DNA of 64,000 bases, from assembly GCA_963718695.1 (NCBI GenBank), contig OY970371.1, positions 2,976,001-3,040,000 of the forward strand, in the 5' to 3' direction. Of this stretch, positions 17,886-27,159 are shown in pieces. The position numbers and the translations under genes are program-made. The notes below the pieces were generated by a model. It saw nothing but the letters and a program-made list of their open reading frames with translations, searched no databases and was not told the origin of the DNA. The first letter of the stretch is position 1. The number at the start of each line of letters is the position of its first letter. The DNA comes from Manganitrophus sp963718695 (GTDB lineage Bacteria > Nitrospirota > Nitrospiria > SBBL01 > Manganitrophaceae).

Positions 17886-19433
17886 ATGAAAGTTAAAAAT
17901 ATCTGGGCCGTCGGCGTCATTCTCCTGGTGGGCATTGTTTTCGCGTTGACGATTCTGCGGACCGAGAAATCCTCCAAAGGGAGCGAATCCCATGAGGAGA
18001 AAGAGGAACATGCCGATGAGGAAACGGGGAAAGGGCCCCACGGAGGCCGGCTTCTGTCGGATGCCGATTTCCAGATCGAGCTGGCCATCTATGAGAAAGG
18101 GGTGCCGCCGCAATTTCGGGCTTACTTCTACGAGAAAGGAAACCCGATCGATCCGGGCGAGACCCGGCTCACGGTGGCGCTCCACCGGCTTGGAGGGCGG
18201 GTGGAGGAGATCCGGTTTCAAAAAGAGGGGGACCATCTCCGGGGCGATCAAACGGTCGCGGAGCCGCACTCATTCGATGTCAAAGTCACCGCGGAGCGCA
18301 GCGGCCGGCGCCATCGATGGGAATACGCACAGATCGAAGGGCGCGTGGAGATGCCCCCGGACGTTGCAAAGGCCTCCGGAATCGAGATCGGGACCGCCGG
18401 TCCGGTTCGGATGAAGACGATCTTAGCACTTTCCGGCGAGATCGTTCTTAATCAAAATAAGGTCGCTCACGTCGTCCCACGCCTTTCCGGGGTCGTCACG
18501 GAGGTCCGTAAAAACCTGGGAGAGAATGTCAAAAAGGGGGAGGTCATCGCGACACTCGACAGCCGGGAGCTGGCGGAAGTAAAAACGGAGTACATCGAAT
18601 CGGTTCACCGTCTTGAGTTTGCTCAGGCCTCTTTCGTCCGGGAGGAAAGCCTCTGGAAGAAAAAGATCACCCCCGAGCAGGATTATCTGGCCAGCCGTCA
18701 CGCGCTGGAAGAGGCCGAAATCGCCAGGCAATCTTCGGAGCAGAAACTGTTGGCCCTGGGGCTTTCGCAGGCGGACCTCGCCTTATTGGCCATTGAACCG
18801 GAAGGGGCGGTGGTGGAACGGGAGGTCCGGGCCCCCTTTGTTTCGAAAGCGCTGACACGTTATGAATTGAAATCCCCGCTCGACGGGATGATTATCGAAA
18901 AACGGATTTCAACCGGTGAAGCGATTAAAGAGGATGCCGATATTTTCACGATCGCCGATCTCTCGACCGTTTGGGGAGAGATGACGATCCATCCGAAGGA
19001 TCTGCGCGCCGTCCGGGCGGGCCAAAAGGTGACGGTGCGATCAAAGGAATTAGATCTGTCGGTCGATGGAAAGATCTCGTTTCTCGGCCCCCTGGTCGGA
19101 GGGGAGAGCCGAACGGCGAAGGCCCATGTCGATATTCCGAATTCGAGCGGACTCTGGCGGCCCGGACTTTTCGTGACGGTCGAGCTGGTTCAAGAAGAGA
19201 TGCCGGTCCCGGTCGCCGTCTTGGCCGATGCGATTCAAACTTTCCGGGAGGGGCCGGTCGTTTTCGTTCAATATGGTCATCAGTTTGAAGTTCGGCCGCT
19301 GGAATTAGGCCGAAGCGACGGGAAATGGGTGGAAGTGGTCTCGGGCCTCTCTCCGGGAGAGCGCTACGCGGCCCGGAACAGCTTCGTGCTCAAGGCCGAG
19401 CTCGGTAAAACGGGAGCGTCGCACGATCATTAA
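17886..19433 (+). CDS. czcB: Membrane fusion protein of heavy-metal RND pump (CzcB type)
   Basis: Periplasmic adaptor linking the RND pump to the outer-membrane channel. One N-terminal helix (residues 5-24) is followed by a His/Glu-rich stretch (SHEEKEEHADEETGKGPHGG) that could collect metal. An extra N-terminal domain of about 100 residues typical of CzcB precedes the barrel-sandwich (VVPRLSGVVTEVRKNLGENV, DGMIIEKRISTGEAI) and coiled hairpin (EYIESVHRLEFAQASFVREE). It ends ASHDH. Only 12 bases separate it from czcA. Confidence 0.92.
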   Translation: MKVKNIWAVGVILLVGIVFALTILRTEKSSKGSESHEEKEEHADEETGKGPHGGRLLSDADFQIELAIYEKGVPPQFRAYFYEKGNPIDPGETRLTVALHRLGGRVEEIRFQKEGDHLRGDQTVAEPHSFDVKVTAERSGRRHRWEYAQIEGRVEMPPDVAKASGIEIGTAGPVRMKTILALSGEIVLNQNKVAHVVPRLSGVVTEVRKNLGENVKKGEVIATLDSRELAEVKTEYIESVHRLEFAQASFVREESLWKKKITPEQDYLASRHALEEAEIARQSSEQKLLALGLSQADLALLAIEPEGAVVEREVRAPFVSKALTRYELKSPLDGMIIEKRISTGEAIKEDADIFTIADLSTVWGEMTIHPKDLRAVRAGQKVTVRSKELDLSVDGKISFLGPLVGGESRTAKAHVDIPNSSGLWRPGLFVTVELVQEEMPVPVAVLADAIQTFREGPVVFVQYGHQFEVRPLELGRSDGKWVEVVSGLSPGERYAARNSFVLKAELGKTGASHDH

Positions 19434-19445
19434 GGAGCACGTTCA

Positions 19446-22400
19446 ATGCTTGAACGAATCTTAAAATTTTCCATCGGCCGGCGCTGGGTCGTTCTGATGG
19501 CGACGCTGGCCGTCGCCGTGCTCGGCGTCTACAATTATCAGCGCCTCTCGATCGATGCCGTCCCCGACATCACCAACATCCAGGTCCAGGTCAACACCGA
19601 GGCCCCCGGCTTCTCCCCGCTGGAGGCCGAGCAGCGGATCACCTTTCCGGTCGAAACGGCGATGGCAGGGCTCCCCCACATGAAAGAGACCCGTTCGCTC
19701 TCCCGGTACGGACTCTCCCAGGTGACCGTTATTTTCGAAGACGGCACCGACATCTACTTCGCCCGCCAGCTGGTCAACGAAAAGATTCAGGAGGCGCGGG
19801 GCAAACTGCCGCCCGGAATCGAACCGGGGATGGGGCCGATCGCCACCGGCCTCGGCGAGATCTTCATGTGGACCGTGGAGGCAACAGAAGGAGCGGCAAA
19901 GCCGGACGGCTCCCCCTACACGCCGACCGATTTGAGGACGATCCAGGATTGGGTGGTCAAACCGCAGCTTCGGAACGTGACGGGGGTGACCGAGGTCAAC
20001 ACCATCGGCGGTTATGAAAAGCAGTTTCATGTCACCCCTTCTCCGGAAAAACTGATCGCCTATGGATTGACCTTCCAGGACATTCTGGAGGCGCTTGCCC
20101 GGAACAACAACAATGTCGGCGCAGGCTATATCGAGCACCGGGGAGAGCAATACCTGATCCGGGCCCCCGGACAGGTCGCCGGCCCGGAGGAGGTGCGCCA
20201 GATCACGGTGGGAAATCACAACGGCGTTTCGATCTACATCAAAGATGTGGCGGAGGTCCTCCTGGGAAAAGAGCTGCGGACCGGCGCGGCGACAGAGAAC
20301 GGAGAAGAAGTCGTCCTCGGCACCGTCTTCATGCTGACGGGGGAGAACAGCCGGACGGTTTCTCAAAAGGTCGCCGAGAAGCTCGTCGAGATCAACCGGA
20401 CCCTCCCGGAGGGGATCATCGCCAAAACGGTTTATGACCGGACCACCCTGGTCGATGCGACCATTGAAACGGTGAGAAACAATCTGATCGAAGGGGCGCT
20501 TCTGGTCATCGCGATCCTCTTTCTTTTTCTCGGAAATATCAGAGCGGCGCTGATCACCGCGCTGGTCATTCCCTTATCGATGCTCTTCACCATCACCGGG
20601 ATGGTCCAGAATAAAGTCAGCGCAAACTTGATGAGCCTCGGCGCGCTCGATTTCGGGCTGATCGTCGACGGCGCCGTGATCATCGTCGAGAACTGCATCC
20701 GCCGGCTGGCCGGGGAGCAGCATCGCTTGGGACGGCTTCTCACCCGCGCCGAGCGCTTCGAAACGGTGTTCGATGCTTCCAAGGAAGTCCGGAAGGCGAC
20801 GATGTTCGGGGAGCTGATCATCCTGATTGTGTATCTTCCCATTTTGACCCTCTCGGGGGTCGAGGGGAAGATGTTCATCCCGATGGCGTTCACCGTCATC
20901 GCCGCGCTGCTCGGCGCGATGATCCTCTCGGTGACGTTTGTTCCGGCGGCGGTGGCGCTGCTTCTCTCCGGACCGATCTCCGAGAAAGAAATTTTTCTGG
21001 TGCGATGGGCCAAGAAGGTCTATACCCCCTTGCTGAATCTGGCTCTGGCGAACCGGGCCCCGGTGGTCGCCGCGGCCACGGTTCTCATGATCTTGAGCGG
21101 GCTGCTCGTCACCCGGATGGGGAGCGAGTTCATTCCAAGCCTCGACGAGGGGGATATCGCCCTGCACGCCCTCCGTATTCCGGGGACCAGTCTGACGCAG
21201 GCGATTGAAATGCAGCACCTTCTGGAAACCAGGATCAAAGCGTTTCCGGAGGTGGAGACCGTCTTTGCCAAGCTCGGAACGGCGGAGATCGCCACCGACC
21301 CGATGCCCCCGAGCGTCGCCGATAATTTCGTGATGCTCAAGCCGAGATCGGAGTGGCCCGACCCCAAGCGTTCCAAAACCGACCTGGTTCATGCGATTGA
21401 AGCAGCGGTCCGGAAAATCCCCGGAAACAACTATGAGTTCACCCAGCCGATCCAGATGCGCTTCAACGAGCTGATCGCCGGGGTGAGAAGCGACGTGGCG
21501 GTCAAGGTCTTCGGCGACGACATGAACGTTCTTTTTGAAACCGGCGAAGAGATCGCCGAGGTGATGGAGAAAATCCCCGGCGCCTCGGACGTGAAGGTCG
21601 AGCAGGTGACCGGCCTTCCGGTGCTGACGATTCAGATCGACCGAAAAGGGATCGCGCGATACGGCCTCAACGTCTCCGATGTTCAGGAGGCGATCGAAAT
21701 CGCCATCGGAGGGAAGAGCGCAGGCCAGATCTTCGAAGGGGACCGCCGGTTCGAGCTGATTGTCCGCCTGCCCGAAGCGATTCGCGGCAACCTTGACGCG
21801 ATGAAGCGCATCCCGATTCCCCTCCCCCCGGCCGAACCGGACAGCCGGGCCGTCCGGGCCCAGTCCCGGCCCCACTTTCTTCCCCTCGGCGCCGTCGCCG
21901 ATTTCAACATCGCCCCCGGCCCCAATCAGATCAGCCGGGAGAACGGCAAGCGCCGGGTGGTGGTGACGGCGAACGTCCGGGGCCGCGACATCGGATCTTT
22001 TGTCGAAGAGGCGGAGCGGCGCATCCAGGAGCGGGTCCAAATTCCGACCGGCTACTGGACCGCCTGGGGAGGGCAATTTGAACAATTGATTTCCGCCGCG
22101 AACCGCCTGAAGATGGTCGTTCCGGCCGCGCTGCTTCTGGTTTTTCTCCTTCTGTTCGTCACCTTTGGGAATTTAAAAGATTCCCTTTTGGTTTTCACCG
22201 GCGTTCCGTTGGCGCTGACCGGCGGGATTGGCGCCCTCTGGCTGAGAGGAATCCCCCTGTCGATTTCAGCCGGGGTCGGATTTATCGCTCTCTCCGGCGT
22301 CGCCGTGCTAAACGGCCTCGTGATGATCACCTTCATCAACACGCTTCGCATGGAAGGGCAATCGATTGATGACGCCATTTTTCATGGGGCCATCACGCGG

Positions 22401-22607
22401 CTCCGCCCCGTTTTGATGACCGCACTGGTCGCCTCATTGGGTTTTGTTCCGATGGCGCTGGCGACGGGAAGGGGGGCCGAGGTCCAGCAGCCGCTCGCCA
22501 CGGTGGTCATCGGCGGGATTCTCTCGTCCACCGCGCTGACACTGTTGGTCCTGCCGGTGCTCTATCGAATTTTCCACCGAAGGGATAACACCATCGAGGT
22601 GGAGTAG
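19446..22607 (+). CDS. czcA: Heavy-metal RND efflux pump (CzcA type)
   Basis: Inner-membrane proton-driven pump of 1053 residues with twelve helices and two large periplasmic loops. The central helix reads ALDFGLIVDGAVIIVEN near residue 400. This DFG..VDGAV pattern is that of the Zn/Co/Cd branch, not the Cu/Ag branch (CusA). The N-terminus (RRWVVLMATLAVAVLGVYNYQ, then IDAVPDITNIQVQVNTEAPG) and GFIALSGVAVLNGLVMI near the end are family hallmarks. It closes the czcCBA operon. Metal range is inferred from the motif. Confidence 0.94.
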   Translation: MLERILKFSIGRRWVVLMATLAVAVLGVYNYQRLSIDAVPDITNIQVQVNTEAPGFSPLEAEQRITFPVETAMAGLPHMKETRSLSRYGLSQVTVIFEDGTDIYFARQLVNEKIQEARGKLPPGIEPGMGPIATGLGEIFMWTVEATEGAAKPDGSPYTPTDLRTIQDWVVKPQLRNVTGVTEVNTIGGYEKQFHVTPSPEKLIAYGLTFQDILEALARNNNNVGAGYIEHRGEQYLIRAPGQVAGPEEVRQITVGNHNGVSIYIKDVAEVLLGKELRTGAATENGEEVVLGTVFMLTGENSRTVSQKVAEKLVEINRTLPEGIIAKTVYDRTTLVDATIETVRNNLIEGALLVIAILFLFLGNIRAALITALVIPLSMLFTITGMVQNKVSANLMSLGALDFGLIVDGAVIIVENCIRRLAGEQHRLGRLLTRAERFETVFDASKEVRKATMFGELIILIVYLPILTLSGVEGKMFIPMAFTVIAALLGAMILSVTFVPAAVALLLSGPISEKEIFLVRWAKKVYTPLLNLALANRAPVVAAATVLMILSGLLVTRMGSEFIPSLDEGDIALHALRIPGTSLTQAIEMQHLLETRIKAFPEVETVFAKLGTAEIATDPMPPSVADNFVMLKPRSEWPDPKRSKTDLVHAIEAAVRKIPGNNYEFTQPIQMRFNELIAGVRSDVAVKVFGDDMNVLFETGEEIAEVMEKIPGASDVKVEQVTGLPVLTIQIDRKGIARYGLNVSDVQEAIEIAIGGKSAGQIFEGDRRFELIVRLPEAIRGNLDAMKRIPIPLPPAEPDSRAVRAQSRPHFLPLGAVADFNIAPGPNQISRENGKRRVVVTANVRGRDIGSFVEEAERRIQERVQIPTGYWTAWGGQFEQLISAANRLKMVVPAALLLVFLLLFVTFGNLKDSLLVFTGVPLALTGGIGALWLRGIPLSISAGVGFIALSGVAVLNGLVMITFINTLRMEGQSIDDAIFHGAITRLRPVLMTALVASLGFVPMALATGRGAEVQQPLATVVIGGILSSTALTLLVLPVLYRIFHRRDNTIEVE

Positions 22608-22737
22608 ACAGGACAGATCTTTTAACCGACGCTCCGGGTAAAGCATCATCCCTCCGTTCGGAAGATCCCGCTTTCGGATGGTCCAGCCCGGAGTGGAATC
22701 AACATCACTCGCGGCACCCCCCTAAGGGGGAAAAAGC

Positions 22738-22766
22738 TTGACAACAAGTTTGAATGGGGCTATGAA
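22738..22766 (+). promoter_or_regulatory. Sigma70-type promoter candidate
   Basis: TTGACA at 22738-22743, a 17-base spacer, then TATGAA at 22761-22766: near-consensus boxes at ideal distance. Just upstream is a small CCCCCCTAAGGGGG dyad (about 22719-22732). The boxes lie about seven bases ahead of an ATG at 22774, so a transcript starting in the usual place would have almost no leader. Confidence 0.5.
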
Positions 22767-22773
22767 TAGAGGC

Positions 22774-23076
22774 ATGTTCCGCTTAAGCTACAAAAAGATT
22801 CTCTTCCTCTCCTTACCTGTAATCTATTTTGCAGCGCTCATTCTAGGAACCCTTTGCGCGTTCGATTCCCCCACGGAGCAGAGCCATCACCACGGCCGGA
22901 CGGTCTCGCACAGCGCCTCTTGTCTCCTTGCCTGCGCAGCCACCGTCACCGACCGGACCCAAATGGTTCCCCTGACCCTCTCTCTGTTATTCATCGGAAC
23001 GGTTCTGACCTTTCGGAAAACGCTCCCCCATCAATCCCTTCTACTGCGGCTTCACAGCCGGGCGCCTCCCCTCTGA
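22774..23076 (+). CDS. Small membrane protein with His and Cys cluster
   Basis: About 100 residues. One N-terminal helix (KKILFLSLPVIYFAALILGT) precedes SPTEQSHHHGRTVSHSAS and then CLLACAA, so His and two Cys are close together; a second helix follows and the end is HSRAPPL. The start is uncertain: ATG at 22759 or 22774, or TTG at 22738. I favour 22774 because a strong promoter overlaps the earlier codons. It lies downstream of czcA. No family is recognised with certainty; it looks like a relative in layout of the 16006 and 23183 products. Confidence 0.5.
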   Translation: MFRLSYKKILFLSLPVIYFAALILGTLCAFDSPTEQSHHHGRTVSHSASCLLACAATVTDRTQMVPLTLSLLFIGTVLTFRKTLPHQSLLLRLHSRAPPL

Positions 23077-23182
23077 ACCTTATTTAACATTCCCTGAATG
23101 AGCCCGCTCCCGAATGGGGCCATTCTCTTGGTTCATCCGCGATCCGCCTGGAAAGGCGATGCATCGCACGCTCCTTTAACTT

Positions 23183-23506
23183 GTGAACACGATGTCCAGA
23201 GTGTGGATTAAACAGACCGCCCTTCTCTTTACACTGGTCTATCTTCTTTCGACCGGCCTGATTATGGTTCGCGCGGAGGGACATGCCCTCAGCCATGAGG
23301 AGCATGAAAATCATGCCAAACAACATGCCTCCTTTATCTGTACCTGGATGTGCGCCGCGTCGACCTTCGTCCATACATCGAGGCAGACCCTCGATGGGCA
23401 ATCGACCCCTTCTTTTGAAATCCCGACCATTCAACCGGAAGAACCTCCACGGCCGCAACCCCTCTCCACCGGCACCATCCGGCCTCCTCCTTTTCTCCTT
23501 TCCTAA
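23183..23506 (+). CDS. Small His-rich envelope protein
   Basis: 107 residues: an N-terminal hydrophobic segment (TALLFTLVYLLSTGLIMVRA), then HALSHEEHENHAKQHASF followed by CTWMC. That is six histidines and two cysteines in about 30 residues. The tail is proline-rich and ends TIRPPPFLLS. Start is GTG at 23183 or ATG at 23192; neither has a strong ribosome site. Metal binding is plausible from composition. It is the last of the small His/Cys genes after the czc operon. Confidence 0.5.
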   Translation: MNTMSRVWIKQTALLFTLVYLLSTGLIMVRAEGHALSHEEHENHAKQHASFICTWMCAASTFVHTSRQTLDGQSTPSFEIPTIQPEEPPRPQPLSTGTIRPPPFLLS

Positions 23507-23671
23507 ATTATTTCGTCTCTACTCTTACGCATTGACTTATTCCGGAACCTGGCGGGGAGACCGCGCCATGCAAAGGGCGTCGCTCCAATTTATCTCGCCC
23601 CGATCCGGACCATTAAATAAAGTTTTTTACGTGTCGGAGCCTACGAATCGGCACGAACACAGGGAGGAAGC

Positions 23672-24703
23672 ATGAACCGCCGAGAAGTCCTCAAACTGTT
23701 GGGGCTCACCGTCGTGAACCTGAGTTTTGGCGGCCGCCACGCCTGGGCGGCCCTGACCGGCGAGGGAAAAACCGAGATTGTCCGGGGGACCCGGGTGATG
23801 ATGGGAAATGTCCCGGTCACCATCAGCGCGGTGGCGTCGGACCGAGCCCAGGCCCGGGAGGCGATCGCGGCGGCCTTTGCCGAGATGGAGCGGATCGAGC
23901 GCCTTTTGAGCGTCTTTATTCCCGAGAGTGAATTCTCGCGGATCAATGCCGCCGCCGAGGAAGGTCCGGTCCGGGTCAGTTCCGAGACGATCGAGATTAT
24001 TCGGCGGGGAAAAGAAATTGCGCGGCTCACCGGCGGCGCGTTCGACATGGCGATGGGACCGGCGATCGCGTCGTGGGACTTCCTCGGCAAGCGGCATGTG
24101 CCGACCCCGGAAGAGATCGCCGCGCTGAAGCCGCTCTGTCGTTCGGAGGAAATTTCGATCGACGAGGCGAAACAGGAGGTCGCCCTGCAAAAAAAGGGGA
24201 TGGCGCTCGATCCGGGAGGGATCGGCAAAGGATACCTCGCCGAGCGGGGCAAACAGCTCCTCCTTAAAAACGGAATCACCTCCGGGATCATTGCCACGGC
24301 GGGGGATTTGGTTCTCTTCGGCGCCCGCCCCGACGGCGCGCCGTGGCGGGTGGCGATTCAGCACCCGCGCGACCGCGATGCCACCCTTGCGACCTTGAAC
24401 CTGACCGATTGCGCTGTTTCGACATCGGGAGATTACGAACGGTTTTTCACGAAAGACGGCGTGACCTTCCATCACCTCCTCGATCCGAAGACGATGCTCC
24501 CGGCGCGGGAGTGCCAGAGCGTGACGGTGATCAGCGAAGAGGGGACCGCGGCCGACGCGGTCGCCACCGGGGCGTTCGTGATGGGGCCCACGCGGGGGAT
24601 GGCGCTGCTCGACGGGTCAAAGAATGGAAACGGCATCGTGATTGACCGGAACGGCGGCGTTCAAATATCCGAGGCGCTCGTGGCGCGAGTAAAGCTTCAC
24701 TGA
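23672..24703 (+). CDS. apbE: ApbE, FAD:protein FMN transferase
   Basis: Transfers FMN from FAD to Ser/Thr of exported redox proteins. The N-terminus MNRREVLKLLG plus a hydrophobic stretch looks like a Tat or lipoprotein-free export signal. Family marks: DPGGIGKGYLAE, DLVLFGARPDG, HHLLDPKTMLPA and ADAVATGAFVMG, in the right order across 343 residues. GGGAGGAAG precedes the start. It begins the redox cluster with TlpA and DUF4266 directly after it; the flavinylated partner is not obvious in the window. Confidence 0.93.
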   Translation: MNRREVLKLLGLTVVNLSFGGRHAWAALTGEGKTEIVRGTRVMMGNVPVTISAVASDRAQAREAIAAAFAEMERIERLLSVFIPESEFSRINAAAEEGPVRVSSETIEIIRRGKEIARLTGGAFDMAMGPAIASWDFLGKRHVPTPEEIAALKPLCRSEEISIDEAKQEVALQKKGMALDPGGIGKGYLAERGKQLLLKNGITSGIIATAGDLVLFGARPDGAPWRVAIQHPRDRDATLATLNLTDCAVSTSGDYERFFTKDGVTFHHLLDPKTMLPARECQSVTVISEEGTAADAVATGAFVMGPTRGMALLDGSKNGNGIVIDRNGGVQISEALVARVKLH

Positions 24704-24727
24704 GCGGCGCACAGTTAAGAGGTAGAA

Positions 24728-25258
24728 ATGAAGATCGTTTCAGAAACTTCAAAAATGAGAACAGCAGGAGGGATCGCGATTCTGGGGCTGCTCTGCTTGC
24801 TCTCATCCCCGGCATGGCCGGCGTCGATCGGCGACGCGGCGCCCGGCTTTTCTCTGCCGGCCCCGCAGGAGGGGAAGGTCAGCCTGGAGGAATTTAAAGG
24901 TAAAGTGGTCCTTATTAATTTCTGGGCGAGCTGGTGTGTCCCCTGTCAGGAGGAGCTTCCCGAGCTGCAGAGGCTTTACCAAAAGTATCAGGAGCGCGGG
25001 TTCGAAGTGATCGGAATCAACATCGACAAAAAACAGGTGAACGCCGAGAAGTTCATCGGGCGGTTTAACCTCACTTTCCCGGTCGCGCTCGATCCCGCCT
25101 CTTCAACCATTCGTGAATATAAAGGCCGGTCGATGCCGATGTCGTATCTCATCGACCGGCAGGGGGTGGTCCGGCAGCTCTTTTTCGGGTTTAACCGGAA
25201 GAAGCTGCCCGTGATGGAGACCGCCATCGTGGAGGTGCTCGATGGAAAAGAGAACTGA
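24728..25258 (+). CDS. TlpA-like exported thioredoxin
   Basis: Periplasmic thiol-disulphide protein of 176 residues. A signal segment (GGIAILGLLCLLSSPAWPA) is followed by an AhpC/TSA-Redoxin type fold. The active site is WASWCVPC (C70, C73) and the cis-proline loop is SMPMSYLID. Such proteins keep haem-attachment cysteines reduced or serve other envelope thiols. The CcdA homologue at 30901 is the natural source of electrons. The gene overlaps DUF4266 by 17 bases. Confidence 0.92.
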   Translation: MKIVSETSKMRTAGGIAILGLLCLLSSPAWPASIGDAAPGFSLPAPQEGKVSLEEFKGKVVLINFWASWCVPCQEELPELQRLYQKYQERGFEVIGINIDKKQVNAEKFIGRFNLTFPVALDPASSTIREYKGRSMPMSYLIDRQGVVRQLFFGFNRKKLPVMETAIVEVLDGKEN

Positions 25259-25487
25259 TTTCAGCAAGACCCGACAACGGCTCGCGTTTCGGCTGCTTCT
25301 CGTCGGCTTTGTGGCGCTGACAGGGTGCGCCAATGTGGCGCCGTACGAGCGGGAAGACCTGGCCGACCCGATCATGCAGCTAGACGAAGGACCGCAAGGG
25401 GCTTATGAACAACATCTGCACCGCGCCCTCGAAGGGGGGCTTTCCGGCCAACCGGCCGCCGGAGGAGGATGCGGGTGCGAGCAATAA
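25242..25487 (+). CDS. DUF4266 lipoprotein
   Basis: 81 residues with a lipobox (VGFVALTGCAN) and the DUF4266 core PYEREDLADPIMQLD, ending in a Gly/Cys tail (GGGCGCEQ). DUF4266 proteins are known to lie beside ApbE, TlpA-like thioredoxins and DUF3570, as here, but have no proven role. A GGAGGTG ribosome site lies inside the preceding gene. DUF3570 is 4 kb further on, separated by two genes. Confidence 0.88.
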   Translation: MEKRTDFSKTRQRLAFRLLLVGFVALTGCANVAPYEREDLADPIMQLDEGPQGAYEQHLHRALEGGLSGQPAAGGGCGCEQ

Positions 25488-25545
25488 GAAGGGGTCCGTT
25501 AGGAAGATCCTTGAAGTTTTAAACTAACCGAGAGAGGAGTATCCG

Positions 25546-27048
25546 ATGAAACATGAATGGAGAAACATCACAGTAGGATTGCTTGCTGCCGTCGCGCTGT
25601 CCGCGTGCGGAGGTGGGGGTGGCGGGGGAGGAGGCGCTCCTGGGCCGACCGCCGAGGAGTGGCTTCTCTTTGCGGAGGATGGGAGCGCAGGCAGCAACAA
25701 CCTTTCCGTATTCAAAGCGTCAGCTTCGTCCCCCATTCAGGTGCCGATCCCGCAGGAAGGCCAAACGCTCAGCTTCAGCAGCTTGCCTTTGGGAGAGATT
25801 CATTTTGCGAATGGAAAGGCGTTTGTGGTCATCACCTCCGGGCTAACCGGTCCAGCGCCCGATAATTTACCGTCCGGAGGGCTAGCTGTCATTGACCTAG
25901 ACACCCCAAACAGCTTGGAGACGACCGTGGTTTTAACTGGTACTCAGACTGGGGGGGCCACTCGGATCGTGCATGCCTATGTCGATCCTGAAGGGAAATT
26001 CCTCTGGACCAACAACGATGGGCCTAGCGGCGATGTAAATGCCGATTCCGTTTTCCGCGTCAATGTCGATCCGACCGATACCGATGCATCTGATCCTGGC
26101 GGAAAATACTTGGATATCCTCGAAATCCCCGTCGGAAACGGCCATAAGAAGAGCGCATTCAGCCGTCCAAGCCAGAATAAGCCCACTGCGAGAAAACTCT
26201 TCATCACGAGCAGCCTGACCGAGCGAAGGATCGATATCATTGATGATGATCCGAATAACACCGCAACCTATGGAACCGTCATTAAGACAATTCGAAATGT
26301 CAGCGGACTTGCAGAGGTCAGTCCGGGAGTGGGACAAGGATCGGCCCCGCACGGCTTTGACTATGCACCCAATGCCGGTCGCGCATTCTCGGGACTCACC
26401 AGCGGAGGCGTTATCAGCATAGATACAACCTCCGACGATATCGTGAACATACCGGATTTTGACTGCGCAACACATAGCGACTGTAACGATGGGTCCGATC
26501 AGTCGGTGACGAAGCTCACAACAGGGCTTGCTCCCAATGATGCATTGTTTGCGGGGTATGTCCACGTCCATACCAACTCCGTTGGAGAGGACACGGTCTA
26601 TACCACAGGACGCGATGGAACTGCGGCAAAGGGATTTCTGACTGCCATCAATGCGGCAGCCAACACAGTGACTGCGGTCATTGATCTGGGCGATATGAGC
26701 GCGAGCAACTTTACCGTGTCGCATTTAACAGAGAAGTTATATGTTCCAAGCTCTGGAGGCGGGACCATCAACGACCAAGTTAAAGTCGTAGACGTGAACC
26801 ACAATTCGGCCACTCACAACCAGGTGATCAACACGATTACCGTCGGTACGGCGACCGGAGAAAATCGCAACATTCATGCCAGCCCCGATGGAAGAATCGT
26901 GATGGTGCCGAACACATCGACGAACACCGTCAGCGTGATCGATACGGAAACGGATGCGGTCATCGATACGCTGACCCTGACGACGGGAACGACGGCAGGA
27001 AATGTCAGGTTGTTCAAACTGCCGTTCGACGCGGAAGACAATCACTAA
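25546..27048 (+). CDS. Beta-propeller lipoprotein, copy 1
   Basis: 500 residues. Lipobox VALSAC is followed by a nine-glycine linker and then a repetitive beta-rich body with YVTN-type repeats (GGLAVIDLDTPNSLETTVVL; MVPNTSTNTVSVIDTETDAV). Conserved His and Asp motifs occur in loops (HAYVDPEGKFLWTNNDG, SAPHGFDYAPNAG). Copy 2 at 33417 is closely similar from the PTAEEWLLFAEDGS start to the LPFDAEDN end. This copy uses fewer GC-ending codons than its neighbours. It could be a surface-exposed binding or electron-transfer scaffold; no catalytic site is recognised. Confidence 0.75.
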   Translation: MKHEWRNITVGLLAAVALSACGGGGGGGGGAPGPTAEEWLLFAEDGSAGSNNLSVFKASASSPIQVPIPQEGQTLSFSSLPLGEIHFANGKAFVVITSGLTGPAPDNLPSGGLAVIDLDTPNSLETTVVLTGTQTGGATRIVHAYVDPEGKFLWTNNDGPSGDVNADSVFRVNVDPTDTDASDPGGKYLDILEIPVGNGHKKSAFSRPSQNKPTARKLFITSSLTERRIDIIDDDPNNTATYGTVIKTIRNVSGLAEVSPGVGQGSAPHGFDYAPNAGRAFSGLTSGGVISIDTTSDDIVNIPDFDCATHSDCNDGSDQSVTKLTTGLAPNDALFAGYVHVHTNSVGEDTVYTTGRDGTAAKGFLTAINAAANTVTAVIDLGDMSASNFTVSHLTEKLYVPSSGGGTINDQVKVVDVNHNSATHNQVINTITVGTATGENRNIHASPDGRIVMVPNTSTNTVSVIDTETDAVIDTLTLTTGTTAGNVRLFKLPFDAEDNH

Positions 27049-27067
27049 GCAACACCCGGTTGGATGC

Positions 27068-27139
27068 GGCGGGGCGAGAAAGCGCCCCGCCTCGTTCGGC
27101 TGGCTCATGGCTGAGAGCTGATCGCTGACAGCCTTTTTT
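27068..27139 (+). terminator. Hairpin and rho-independent terminator after propeller copy 1
   Basis: Two structures follow the stop. First is a perfect nine-base stem (GGCGGGGCG, loop AGAAAG) at 27068-27091. Second is GGCTG...CAGCC at 27109-27133 with an inner AGC/GCT pair and six T (27134-27139), a standard intrinsic terminator. The second also matches an AGCTGATCGCTGA motif seen near 1730, so it may be a dispersed repeat recruited as a terminator. Confidence 0.6.
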
Positions 27140-27159
27140 AACGACAGGAAAAACATCGC

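Noticed and set aside
20574..22085. A 503-residue minus-strand frame opposite czcA
   Set aside because: No motif, low-complexity charged product, and it lies wholly within a clear RND pump gene.
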